Shown here piece by piece: positions 1 through 8,086 of a DNA stretch of 64,000 nucleotides. A model generated the notes under the pieces. The model saw only the letters and a program-made list of their open reading frames with translations, was not told the DNA's origin and ran no database searches. Positions within the stretch are counted from its first letter, which is position 1. Each line of letters opens with the position of its first letter. The position numbers were made by a program, and so were the translations under genes. Source of the stretch: an uncultured Oscillospiraceae bacterium (GTDB taxonomy: Bacteria; Bacillota; Clostridia; Oscillospirales; Oscillospiraceae); contig CALWOA010000016.1 in the NCBI GenBank assembly GCA_944382965.1, forward strand, positions 1 through 64,000, written 5' to 3'.

Positions 1-190
1 GGGTCCGGGTCTACAGGGCCGGAAGGATCCGAAGGGTCCGGGTCTACAGGGCCGGAAGGATCCGAAGGGTCCGGGTCCACAGGGTCGGAGGGGTCCGAAG
101 GATCAGAGGGATCCGAGGGGTCAGAGGGGTCAGAGGGATCCGAAGGGTCCGAGGGATCGGAAGGGTCAGAGGGGTCAGAGGGCTCCGAAG
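1..190 (-). repeat. Tandem repeats encoding a Pro-Asp-Ser linker
   Basis: Positions 1-99 hold three 33-bp units in tandem; the first two are identical and the third differs at a few bases. Each encodes DPSDPSGPVDP-type residues. Positions 100-190 are shorter 9-bp units encoding DPS or EPS. The array is in frame with the adaptor gene and continues beyond the edge. It is a coding repeat, likely an extended acidic linker that can change length by slippage. Confidence 0.85.
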
Positions 191-920
191 GTTCACTAGG
201 CTCTACTACCATATTCTGCAAATCTTCTGCCCGCTGGCGAATTTCTTCCAAAAGGCCGTTGTCAATATTGGTGCTGTCCTGAAGCCAGCAAATCAGCGCC
301 AGTTCCGGGCTGCTGCCGTTATACTCCGGATTGTCGGAAATCCGGTAAGCTTCCATCAGCATGGAGCCCGTGTTGATATCCTCGTCGTAGGACGGTTCCT
401 CAAAGGACGGCTGCTGCATGGGTTTCATGCCGGCGATTCTGTTCAGTTCTGCCTTGGCATCTTCCAAATCCAGCTTAAGTTTTTCCACTTCCAGCCGTTT
501 ACGCTCCAATTCCAGTTCCGAAAGGGTGGTATCAAAGCGCAGCAACACATCGCCTTTTTTCACCATATCGCCCTGGGATACCAGGACTTCCGTCACCGTC
601 TGAGTATCGGATAGGAAAACTGTCTGGATCCGGTCAGTGGTTACAGGGCCGTAGCTTTCCTGGGAGTCTCCCCAGTACTCGGTCATGCCGATATCCATAA
701 AGGAGTAAACACCTATAGGTTCAGACTTTCCTCCTGCGCCCAGCCAGATTCCTGCGCCCAAGGCAGCCACCAGCACAACCGCTGTAACACTCACAAGCAG
801 TTTTTTATTCTTCAGATTGGCTCTCTTCAGAGAAACCTTCTCCAGTTTGATCTTCGGTAGATTCTCTTTCTTCACAGAGAGCTTCTTCAGATTTATGCTC
901 TTCAGATTCAGTTTCTTCAT
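1..920 (-). CDS. HlyD-type exporter adaptor (3' end outside window)
   Basis: Extracytoplasmic adaptor of an ABC exporter, cut by the window edge (306 residues visible). The ATG at 920 follows an AAGGAG site. Residues 1-40 are Lys/Leu/Asn-rich (starting MKKLNLKSIN), 41-60 form one membrane anchor, about 100-130 look like the biotinyl-lipoyl strand region (VLVSQGDMVKKGDVLLRFD), and 131-162 form a charged coiled-coil arm. From residue 240 a Pro/Ser/Asp linker of DPS units begins and leaves the window. Its first 116 bp overlap the 3' end of the ATPase gene in another frame. The matching permease is probably beyond the edge. Family assignment rests on architecture and neighbours; exported substrate unknown. 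Confidence 0.75.
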   Translation of the reverse strand, partial: MKKLNLKSINLKKLSVKKENLPKIKLEKVSLKRANLKNKKLLVSVTAVVLVAALGAGIWLGAGGKSEPIGVYSFMDIGMTEYWGDSQESYGPVTTDRIQTVFLSDTQTVTEVLVSQGDMVKKGDVLLRFDTTLSELELERKRLEVEKLKLDLEDAKAELNRIAGMKPMQQPSFEEPSYDEDINTGSMLMEAYRISDNPEYNGSSPELALICWLQDSTNIDNGLLEEIRQRAEDLQNMVVEPSEPSEPSDPSDPSDPSDPSDPSDPSDPSDPSDPSDPSDPVDPDPSDPSGPVDPDPSDPSGPVDPD

Positions 921-1614
921 CTGCGTCTCCTTCCTGCAGTGTTTCACCGGTATGCAGCTCGCCGTCCAAAATCCGGTAGGTCTTGTCGGCACAGGCGGCA
1001 ATACTGGGTTCGTGGGTAATCATGATTATGGTCATTCCCTCCTGGCTCAGCTGGCGGAAAATGTCCATAATCTGGTTACCCGCCTTGGTATCCAAAGCGC
1101 CGGTGGGTTCGTCTGCCAGCAGAAGGTCCGGCTTTCCCACAATCGCCCGGGCAATGGCCACTCTCTGGCACTGACCGCCGGACATCTGGTTGGGCAAAAA
1201 GTGCATCCGCTCTTCCAGGCCTACAGACTTCAGTGCTTCCGCCGCCCGTTCCCGCCGCTCCTGTACCGGGACACCGGCATACAGCAGCGGCAGCGCCACA
1301 TTATCCAAGGCATCCATCTTTGGCAGCAGGTGGAAACTCTGGAACACAAAGCCCAGGTGTTTGTTGCGGATTTCCGCCAAGTCGTCGTCAGTCAGATCCT
1401 TCAGGTTTTTTCCGTCCAGCTCATAGCTTCCGGAGGTGGGGACATCCAGGCATCCGATGATATTCATCAGTGTGGTTTTTCCGGAGCCGGAAGGACCCAT
1501 AATTGCCAGATAGTCTCCCTTTTCCACGGTCATATTGACATTTTTCAGAACACGCACTGGCTCTTTGCCCTGCATATAGTCCTTACAAATGTCTGTCAGC
1601 TTCAAAATGGGCAT
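805..1614 (-). CDS. ABC exporter ATPase (MacB/LolD type)
   Basis: Cytoplasmic ATPase subunit, 269 aa, of a MacB/LolD-like exporter. Walker A GPSGSGKTT lies at 40-48, signature MSGGQ at 144-148, Walker B LLLADEP at 164-170 and the switch His at 201. The catalytic core ends near residue 223, the usual family length. The remaining 46 residues are a Glu/Ser-rich tail read from the same DNA as the basic N-terminus of the next gene. Its ATG overlaps the stop of the upstream adaptor as TAATG, so translation is coupled. Substrate unknown. Confidence 0.9.
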   Translation of the reverse strand: MPILKLTDICKDYMQGKEPVRVLKNVNMTVEKGDYLAIMGPSGSGKTTLMNIIGCLDVPTSGSYELDGKNLKDLTDDDLAEIRNKHLGFVFQSFHLLPKMDALDNVALPLLYAGVPVQERRERAAEALKSVGLEERMHFLPNQMSGGQCQRVAIARAIVGKPDLLLADEPTGALDTKAGNQIMDIFRQLSQEGMTIIMITHEPSIAACADKTYRILDGELHTGETLQEGDADEETESEEHKSEEALCEERESTEDQTGEGFSEESQSEE

Positions 1615-2822
1615 TATGCCACCTCACCTTCCACCATAGCATTCTGGGGCTCCTGGGTTTCCTCTTCCTGAACCTTGGGGGCCTCCCGGGTGGTAGGTGC
1701 GCCTTCCTTACACAGTTCCGGATCGGGGAACGCAATGTATTCCTCCATGCTCAGGCCTTCGGTAATTTCCTGTGCATCAGCCATGGGATTGTATTCTCCC
1801 AGCACCACTTCCCGCTTCTCCAGCTTGCCACCCTTTTCCGCCCAGACATAAGCAGTTCCGTCCTCTTCATAGCAAATGAACGCACTGCTGATGCTGGGAC
1901 CGGTAGTCTGGCCTTCCTCGGTCAGGATTTCCAGGTAGACATGCTGTCCCAGAATTAAACCGTCGGTGCTGTCCAGTTCTACATAGAACGGATACTTACT
2001 GGAAGCGCTCATCTCGTCGGAGCTTCCACCCATGATCACCATGCCGCTATTATTATTGTTCTGAATGGGGCTTTCGTAGTCCACCAAGGTCACCGTACCG
2101 GTCCAGCTCTTGCTCTCATCGGTACGGGAAAGAATCTTCAGCCGGTCGCCCTGGGTGATGCCGCCGCGCTGCAGCTCTCCAAGAACGCCCTTGATGCGAT
2201 ACGAACCCACCTGCTGAATGGTGATATAGGGCAGGGGCTTTCCGTTATTGTCTGTCTGCCCGTCTTCGCTGATGGCCTGTACACGACCGTCGATCGGCGA
2301 AACCACAGTGGCATTGGCCAGCAAATCTTCGGATTTCTTGACTTCTGCCTCCTTGGTCTTTACTTTCAGTTCTGCCTCTTTCAAATCCACCTGGGTGGAC
2401 TGGATCTGGATGGTATACTGCAGCTTCTGGTTTCCGCCAACAGTCTCCCGTTCCCTTTCCAAAGTAGCAATCTGGTTTTTGTAATTTTCAATAGAGGCTA
2501 CCAGCTGCTCCAATTCCAAGCGCTGCTTGTCCAGCGTCAGCTGCAGCTCTTCGGTATCGTAGCTGAACAGCTCCTGCCCCATTTTGACATCATCGCCTTC
2601 TTTGACCTTCAGTTCCTTGACGGTCTTTTCGCTGTCTTTCTGGATCTCCGTCACATTCTCAGACACCACCATGCCTGCAAACCGGTCGCCGGGGGCAATA
2701 CCGCCCAGGCCAGCCAGCACTTCCACAGACTGGACATAGACCGCCGTGCCACCGCCGCAGCCTGCCAGACCTACAGACAGACACAACGCACAGGCAAGTG
2801 CCAGCCATTTTTTCATCTTCAT
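1614..2822 (-). CDS. HlyD/RND-type adaptor lipoprotein of ABC exporter
   Basis: First gene of the exporter operon, 402 aa. The N-terminus is a lipoprotein signal with Cys22 (VGLAGC), so the mature protein is likely tethered to the outer face of the membrane. About 95-170 form a long helical coiled coil, flanked by half lipoyl motifs (VKEGDDVKMGQELFSY before, VVSPIDGRVQAI after). A beta-barrel-like region follows, then an acidic Pro/Glu tail. The start has a GGGAGG site. With the ATPase and second adaptor it forms a two-adaptor exporter of unknown substrate. Confidence 0.85.
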   Translation of the reverse strand: MKMKKWLALACALCLSVGLAGCGGGTAVYVQSVEVLAGLGGIAPGDRFAGMVVSENVTEIQKDSEKTVKELKVKEGDDVKMGQELFSYDTEELQLTLDKQRLELEQLVASIENYKNQIATLERERETVGGNQKLQYTIQIQSTQVDLKEAELKVKTKEAEVKKSEDLLANATVVSPIDGRVQAISEDGQTDNNGKPLPYITIQQVGSYRIKGVLGELQRGGITQGDRLKILSRTDESKSWTGTVTLVDYESPIQNNNNSGMVIMGGSSDEMSASSKYPFYVELDSTDGLILGQHVYLEILTEEGQTTGPSISSAFICYEEDGTAYVWAEKGGKLEKREVVLGEYNPMADAQEITEGLSMEEYIAFPDPELCKEGAPTTREAPKVQEEETQEPQNAMVEGEVA

Positions 2823-2866
2823 AAGGTAACCCTCCCGTTGCTATGCTGACGCATTTTTTGAATTTA

Positions 2867-2895
2867 ATTATACGGAGTTTCTTCCGGGGAATCAA
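2867..2895 (-). promoter_or_regulatory. Promoter of the ABC exporter operon
   Basis: Minus strand TTGATT (2895-2890), 17-bp spacer, TATAAT (2872-2867). It lies 45 bp upstream of the adaptor start at 2822. Confidence 0.7.
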
Positions 2896-2968
2896 CCGCA
2901 CATCCCTTAAGGATTTCTTAAGTTATTCCTAAAGTTTGCTATATGGGAATATTTTCCGGCTTTGGCGC

Positions 2969-3007
2969 AAAAATGTCCGTTCTTCAAAGACGAGAGCGGA
3001 CATTTTT
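2969..3007 (-). terminator. Terminator after plsC
   Basis: Hairpin with 11-bp arms AAAAATGTCCG and CGGACATTTTT, 17-nt loop. On the minus strand it ends in a T-run and lies about 80 bp after the plsC stop. Confidence 0.75.
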
Positions 3008-3085
3008 CGTCAATTTGGTTCTTGCTTTGCAACACAGACGATGCTGCAGCCGAATCCATCATAAATCTGACATTGACCCTCTGCG

Positions 3086-3796
3086 TCAGATACATTCCTG
3101 GATTTTCTGTGCAATCCGGCTCTTTACCAGCTGCGCCACTTCTGCCGGTTTCATGCCTTCGTATTCTTCATAGGCAATCGGCTTGAGGTAGTGAATCTGG
3201 ATGGAAACCGGCTTACTGCCTTTCTGATCCAGCACCTTGAAGCAGTCAATCAGGGCAATGGGCACAATCGGGCATTTGCTCTTGGTTGCACAGCGGAAGC
3301 TGCCGCCGTGGAAGGGCAGCATCTCATTACCCCGCTTGCTGCGGGTTCCTTCCGGAAAAATCAGATAGCCTCTTCCCTTTTTCACTTCCTCGGTGACATT
3401 TTGGATCACCGTCAGCGATTGGCGCACATCCTCCCGGTCCATGGCAAAGGACTTGGTGCACAGCACAATCTGATGCAGGAACGGAATATCGTACAGCTCT
3501 TTTTTCAGCACCGCGCCGATGGGCCGGTCGCAGGTAGCCGCAATGGCCAGCACATCGAACATGCCCTGGTGGTTGGCGTAGAACATGAAGCCGCCTTCCG
3601 CCGGGATGTTTTCCTGGCCAGTGACGGTCATTTCCACGTTGCCTCCCTGAATGGCATGCTGCAGGATGTACTGAATGTGGCGATATTTTTCCGCTTCCGG
3701 ATATTCGTCGGTATGCTTGGCATAACGGCAGAGCTTAATCCAAGCGCTGGGGACAATCCATAGATTTTTCAGCACCATCGTCACAATACGGTTCAT
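3086..3796 (-). CDS. plsC: 1-acyl-sn-glycerol-3-phosphate acyltransferase
   Basis: Membrane-associated acyltransferase of phosphatidic acid synthesis, adding the second acyl chain to lysophosphatidate. The catalytic HX4D motif is seen as NHQGMFD, the substrate-binding block as FPEGTRSKRG, and block IV as VPIALI. Length (236 aa) is normal for PlsC. The ATG at 3796 is chosen; a GTG at 3814 lacks a ribosome site. The gene is monocistronic, with its own promoter and terminator. Confidence 0.9.
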   Translation of the reverse strand: MNRIVTMVLKNLWIVPSAWIKLCRYAKHTDEYPEAEKYRHIQYILQHAIQGGNVEMTVTGQENIPAEGGFMFYANHQGMFDVLAIAATCDRPIGAVLKKELYDIPFLHQIVLCTKSFAMDREDVRQSLTVIQNVTEEVKKGRGYLIFPEGTRSKRGNEMLPFHGGSFRCATKSKCPIVPIALIDCFKVLDQKGSKPVSIQIHYLKPIAYEEYEGMKPAEVAQLVKSRIAQKIQECI

Positions 3797-3828
3797 ATCG
3801 CTGCACTTCCTCACCCGAAATTTCTGTT

Positions 3829-3857
3829 ATCTTACCATAGATCCCCATAAGTTGCAA
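3829..3857 (-). promoter_or_regulatory. plsC promoter
   Basis: Minus strand TTGCAA, 17-bp spacer, TAAGAT, 33 bp upstream of the plsC start. Confidence 0.6.
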
Positions 3858-3898
3858 CCGGGATTCTACAGTCCCGCTGGGCAGAAACTCGATCTGCC

Positions 3899-3928
3899 TT
3901 GACAGGTTCCGATTTCCTGCGTTATACT
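3899..3928 (+). promoter_or_regulatory. MATE exporter promoter
   Basis: TTGACA (3899-3904), 18-bp spacer, TATACT (3923-3928), about 65 bp upstream of the gene. Confidence 0.65.
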
Positions 3929-3992
3929 ATTGTAAAAACCGACATCGGGCAGCTCTGCGCCGATCCGACGCGATTACCAAGGAGGAACTGTT

Positions 3993-5363
3993 TTGACCCA
4001 GGGAAATGAAAAAACCTACCTGTTTGAGGCCATGCCCATTCCCAGGGCCGTGGCGGAATTGTCCATTCCCATGGTTGTGGCATCTCTGGTTATGGTCATC
4101 TATAACCTGGCCGACACCTTTTTTGTGGGAATGCTCAATGATCCGGTGCAAAATGCGGCAGTCACCCTGGTGTATCCGGTCATGCTGGCTTTCAATGCGG
4201 TGAACAATCTGTTCGGCATCGGCACCTCCAGCATGATGAGCCGGAGTCTGGGACGGGGCGATTACGAGATGGTCCGCAGCAGCTCCGCCTTCGGCTTTTA
4301 CGGTGCCGTGTTCAGCGGTCTGCTGTTTACCCTGCTGTGTACCCTATTCCGAAACCCGCTGCTGGCCCTGCTGGGTGCTGACGAGATTACCTGGGAGGCA
4401 ACCGCCGGGTATATGCTCTGGACGGTAAACTGCGGAGCCATACCTGCTATTTTAAATGTAGTTCAGGGACAGATGGTTAGAAGCGAAGGCGCCAGTGTCC
4501 ACGCCAGTATCGGCACCATGAGCGGATGCATCCTCAATATTATCCTGGACCCCATTTTCATCCTGCCCTGGGGTCTGAATATGGGTGCCGCCGGCGCCGG
4601 TCTGGCAACTTTCCTGAGTAACTGCGTTGCCTGCGGTTACTTCTTCGTCCTGGCCCGGGTCAAGAAGGGCAAGACCTTTATCAGCCTGGACATCCGCCGT
4701 CTGAAGACCATGAGCAAAGAGGTCGTCATCGGCATTCTGGGTGTGGGCGTTCCCGCCGCGATTCAGAATTTGCTGAATGTAACAGGCACCACCATTTTGA
4801 ACAACTTTACCGCCGTATACGGTGCCTCTGCAGTAGCCGCTATGGGCGTAGCGCAGAAAATCAATATGCTGCCCCTGCAGGTGTGTCTGGGCTTCTCCCA
4901 GGGAATTATGCCTCTGGTCAGCTACAACTACGCCAGCGGTGACCGCAAGCGAATGAAAAATGCCATTGTCTTTTCCATGGGGTTGATTCTGCCGATTATG
5001 CTGGCAGTTACCGTGGGCTGCTGGTTCGGCGCACCCAGCCTGATTCAGATGTTTATGGACAATGCCGACATCATCGCCTATGGCTCTGCGTTCTTGCGGG
5101 GACTGTGTCTGGGCATGGTGTTTCTGTGCACTGACTTTATGGCAGTCGGCGTATTCTCCGCATTGGGTCTGGGAAGACACGCTCTGGTGTTCGCCATTTT
5201 GCGTAAGGTGGTACTGGAGATTCCTCTGCTGTTCCTGCTCAATGCCCTGTTCCCGCTGTACGGACTGGCCTATGCCCAATTCGTGACAGAAGTGGTTCTG
5301 ACAGCTGCCGCGATTCTCATGCTGATGCGTATTTTCCGTCAGGGCGAAAAAGTCCAGCGATGA
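3993..5363 (+). CDS. MATE family multidrug/sodium antiporter
   Basis: Integral membrane exporter of the MATE (NorM/DinF-like) family, 456 aa with about 12 hydrophobic helices in two related halves. Typical family features are the opening helix with SIPMVVASLVMVIYNLADTF and the mid-protein GVPAAIQNLL stretch that begins the second half. The start is TTG at 3993, chosen because AAGGAGGA sits 7 nt upstream and no ATG lies nearby. Substrate cannot be read from sequence. Single-gene unit with its own promoter and a shared terminator. Confidence 0.92.
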   Translation: MTQGNEKTYLFEAMPIPRAVAELSIPMVVASLVMVIYNLADTFFVGMLNDPVQNAAVTLVYPVMLAFNAVNNLFGIGTSSMMSRSLGRGDYEMVRSSSAFGFYGAVFSGLLFTLLCTLFRNPLLALLGADEITWEATAGYMLWTVNCGAIPAILNVVQGQMVRSEGASVHASIGTMSGCILNIILDPIFILPWGLNMGAAGAGLATFLSNCVACGYFFVLARVKKGKTFISLDIRRLKTMSKEVVIGILGVGVPAAIQNLLNVTGTTILNNFTAVYGASAVAAMGVAQKINMLPLQVCLGFSQGIMPLVSYNYASGDRKRMKNAIVFSMGLILPIMLAVTVGCWFGAPSLIQMFMDNADIIAYGSAFLRGLCLGMVFLCTDFMAVGVFSALGLGRHALVFAILRKVVLEIPLLFLLNALFPLYGLAYAQFVTEVVLTAAAILMLMRIFRQGEKVQR

Positions 5364-5378
5364 CCCCCACTATTTCAA

Positions 5379-5412
5379 AAAGTCCGCAGCCGGTTTCCCG
5401 GCTGCGGACTTT
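5379..5412. terminator. Bidirectional terminator, MATE / phosphoglucomutase
   Basis: Perfect 15-bp arms AAAGTCCGCAGCCGG and CCGGCTGCGGACTTT with a TTTC loop between converging genes; A-rich on one side and T-rich on the other, so it can serve both strands. Confidence 0.9.
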
Positions 5413-5422
5413 CTTTGCATTG

Positions 5423-7105
5423 TCAGGCTAAAATGGGCTTTAGTGCGTTGGCAAGCACTTCCTTCTGTGCCTCTGCCTCAGCCAGATCCTTGCCCAGGGT
5501 GGTAAAGTAGGTCTTGATCTTGGGCTCGGTACCGGAGGGACGCACCACCACCGTAGCGCCGCCTTCCAGAGCATAGATCAGGACGTTGGCGGCAGGCAGG
5601 CCGGTCTCCTCAAACTTCTTATAATCGGTAACCTTGGTCACGGCATAACCGCCGATTTCCTTGGGCGGGTTATTGCGCAGGGAGTCCATGATGCTGGCCA
5701 TCTTGTCCATGCCGGACAGGCCGGGGAACTCGAAGGAGTCCACCTTGTTCAGGTAGCGGCCGTACTTGGCGTAGATAGCTTCCAGCCGCTCCTTGATGGA
5801 AGAGCCAATGGAGCGATAGTACGCTGCCATTTCGCAGATCAGCATGGAACCGATGATGGCATCCTTGTCCCGAACGTAGGGGCCAGCCAGATAGCCATAG
5901 CTTTCCTCAAAGCCGAAGATAAACCGCTCCACCTCTCCGGCAGCCTCCAGGCCGGCAATCTGATCACCAATCCACTTAAAGCCGGTGAGCACATTGCGCA
6001 TTTCCACGCCGTAATTGGCGGCAACTGCATCGGCAAGGGGGGTAGAGACAATGGACTTCACCGCCACAGGATTGTTGGGCATGGTGCCGTTTTCGATCCG
6101 GCCCTGGCAGATGTAGTCCAGCAGCAGCACGCCCACTTCGTTGCCGGAAACCAGCTCGTAGCTGCCATCGGGACAGCGGATGGCAATGCCCACCCGGTCA
6201 GCATCCGGGTCGGTGGCCAGCATCAGGTCAGCGCCGGAGGACTTGGCCAGCTCCAGGCCCAGGCGCAGGGCTTCAAAAATCTCCGGATTGGGATAGGGAC
6301 AAGTGGGGAAATTGCCGTCAGGATACTGCTGTTCGGGAACAATGGTAATGTCGTCAATGCCGATATCCCGCAGAACCCGGGTAACCGGCACCAGGCCGGA
6401 ACCGTTCAGAGGAGAATACACCAGCTTCAGTCCGGCGGTTTTGCACAGGCCGGGACGGACGGAGCGGGCTTTGATGGCGTCATACAGTGCTTCCTTGCAG
6501 TCATCGCCTACATAGGCAATCAGCCCCTGAGACAGTCCATCCTCAAAGGACATCATCTTGGCGCCGGTGAGAATGTCGGTTTTCTGGATTTCCGCATACA
6601 CAATGGCGGCGGCATCATCGGTCATCTGGCAACCGTCAGGACCGTAGGCCTTATAGCCGTTATACTTGGCAGGGTTGTGGGATGCGGTAATCATAACACC
6701 GGCGTTGGCGCCATAATACCGGGTGGCAAAGCTCAGAGCCGGTACCGGCATCAGTGCGTCATAAATCCGCACCCGGATTCCGTTGGCAGCCAGCACGCAG
6801 GCTGCGGTTTTGGCAAAAACATCGGAATTGATTCGGCTGTCGTAGGAAATGGCCACCAACTGATTGCCGCCCTGGGTTTTGACCCAGTTGGCCAGGCCCT
6901 GGGTTGCCTGCCGGACAACGTAAATGTTCATCCGGTTGGAGCCAGCGCCCAAAACACCCCGCAAACCGGCGGTGCCGAACTTCAGAGCTACGGCAAATCG
7001 TTCCTTGATCTGTTCGTCCTGACCGGCAATTTCCTGCAGTTCCTGCTTCAGCGCCGGATCCTCCAGGTCTGTTTCCAGCCAGCGACGGTAATCGTCCATG
7101 TACAT
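5423..7105 (-). CDS. pgcA: Alpha-phosphoglucomutase / phosphomannomutase
   Basis: Interconverts glucose-1-phosphate and glucose-6-phosphate, feeding glycogen, cell-wall and glycolipid precursors. The 560-aa length and four-domain layout fit PgcA-type enzymes. The phosphoserine loop is TASHNPAKYNGYK (Ser142), the metal loop TDPDADR near 298-304, the sugar loop FEESYG, and the phosphate-binding loop RPSGTEPKIK near the C-terminus. The start at 7105 is preferred over the GTG at 7114 because GGGTG is correctly spaced from it. Confidence 0.93.
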   Translation of the reverse strand: MYMDDYRRWLETDLEDPALKQELQEIAGQDEQIKERFAVALKFGTAGLRGVLGAGSNRMNIYVVRQATQGLANWVKTQGGNQLVAISYDSRINSDVFAKTAACVLAANGIRVRIYDALMPVPALSFATRYYGANAGVMITASHNPAKYNGYKAYGPDGCQMTDDAAAIVYAEIQKTDILTGAKMMSFEDGLSQGLIAYVGDDCKEALYDAIKARSVRPGLCKTAGLKLVYSPLNGSGLVPVTRVLRDIGIDDITIVPEQQYPDGNFPTCPYPNPEIFEALRLGLELAKSSGADLMLATDPDADRVGIAIRCPDGSYELVSGNEVGVLLLDYICQGRIENGTMPNNPVAVKSIVSTPLADAVAANYGVEMRNVLTGFKWIGDQIAGLEAAGEVERFIFGFEESYGYLAGPYVRDKDAIIGSMLICEMAAYYRSIGSSIKERLEAIYAKYGRYLNKVDSFEFPGLSGMDKMASIMDSLRNNPPKEIGGYAVTKVTDYKKFEETGLPAANVLIYALEGGATVVVRPSGTEPKIKTYFTTLGKDLAEAEAQKEVLANALKPILA

Positions 7106-7164
7106 GTGAATCACCCTATCCTTTATATGAATTTTGCGTATTTCTTCATTATGGAATCAAGTAT

Positions 7165-7193
7165 ACTATACGGCATTTGTATTGCCTTGTCAA
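7165..7193 (-). promoter_or_regulatory. Phosphoglucomutase promoter
   Basis: Minus strand TTGACA (7193-7188), 17-bp spacer, TATAGT (7170-7165), 60 bp upstream of the start. Confidence 0.75.
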
Positions 7194-7228
7194 CAATCTG
7201 TAGGGACGGAAATATCCTGATTTCAGTC

Positions 7229-7274
7229 CAAAAAAGAATGGGAGAATCTGCGAAAACTCGCGGATTCTCCCATT
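7229..7274 (-). terminator. Terminator of the nucleoside salvage operon
   Basis: Hairpin with AATGGGAGAATC arms (7237-7274) followed on the minus strand by TCTTTTTTGG. It closes the seven-gene operon that begins at 14865. Confidence 0.9.
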
Positions 7275-7336
7275 ACATTTCAGATATTGCTTTTCTAAAC
7301 CGATTATGCGGCAGGAATTGGGGGATCTGACCTGAG

Positions 7337-8065
7337 TTATATGGTTTGCACCAGGGTGATAACTCCGGAAACAATCAGGAACAGATAGATGACCTTCTTT
7401 ATTTTTTGGTGCGATATTCTGTCCACAACCCGAATACCAATATACTCGCCCAACAATATTGCGGCGATTCCCGGAACCGCCATCATCAGCAGTTCCCGAT
7501 CAAAAACACCGCTGAATATGCGGATCATCGTTGTATAAGCGCTGGTCAGCAGGAAGTACGTCTGCGTTGTTCCGATGTACGTTTCCTTATCCTTTGTGAC
7601 AGTCAGAAAGTACAGTGCCATAGGCGGTCCGCCGATGCCGAATAATCCGTTTGCCGCCCCCGCAAGGGCTGCGCACACCGCCACCGTGGGGAGATTGGCC
7701 TCCAGTTTGATTCGTTCGGAGAAGAAGATAAAATACAATGCCAGTGCGATCAGAAACACGCTGAAAATCATCTTCATAACAGCCAGTTCCAGGTTGTTTC
7801 CAATATAAATACACAGCGTACTTACCGCAAAGCTGATGACCGCCGGCATGAGTACCAACCGCATATTGATTGATTTCCTGTACTTGACCACCAGCATCAC
7901 GTTGAGGATCATCGTGATCAGAACGCTCAGGCCCGAAGCCTGAACCACCGGCATGATATACGGCAGGAACAGCATGATCACGATGCCGCATCCGAAGCCT
8001 GTAACTGTCTGCGCAAATCCTCCCAGCATGGATCCGATCAGCACAATAATGGTATTCATCAACAT
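7337..8065 (-). CDS. TauE/SafE family membrane permease
   Basis: Integral membrane protein, 242 aa, about 7-8 helices. It carries the two family-typical glycine-rich stretches, GGFAQTVTGFGCGIVIM near the N-terminus and GAANGLFGIGGPPMALYFL in the middle. Known members export sulfite, sulfoacetate or other small organic anions. Here it is the last gene of the nucleoside operon, 21 bp after the nucleoside hydrolase, and ends in the operon terminator. By context it may move a product of nucleoside cleavage, but no substrate can be read from sequence. Confidence 0.88.
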   Translation of the reverse strand: MLMNTIIVLIGSMLGGFAQTVTGFGCGIVIMLFLPYIMPVVQASGLSVLITMILNVMLVVKYRKSINMRLVLMPAVISFAVSTLCIYIGNNLELAVMKMIFSVFLIALALYFIFFSERIKLEANLPTVAVCAALAGAANGLFGIGGPPMALYFLTVTKDKETYIGTTQTYFLLTSAYTTMIRIFSGVFDRELLMMAVPGIAAILLGEYIGIRVVDRISHQKIKKVIYLFLIVSGVITLVQTI

Positions 8066-8086
8066 CCGGAAAGCCCCTTCTTCCGC

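Noticed and set aside
1-190. Repeat array resembling a CRISPR at first sight
   Set aside because: Units are contiguous, in frame and encode DPS residues; there are no unique spacers. The same applies to 56085-56260.
817-1671. Plus-strand open frame of 284 codons
   Set aside because: Antisense to the ABC ATPase with its Walker motifs; no ribosome site and no domain.
4452-5279. Minus-strand open frame of 275 codons
   Set aside because: Antisense to the MATE exporter; Gln/His-rich, typical of shadow frames.
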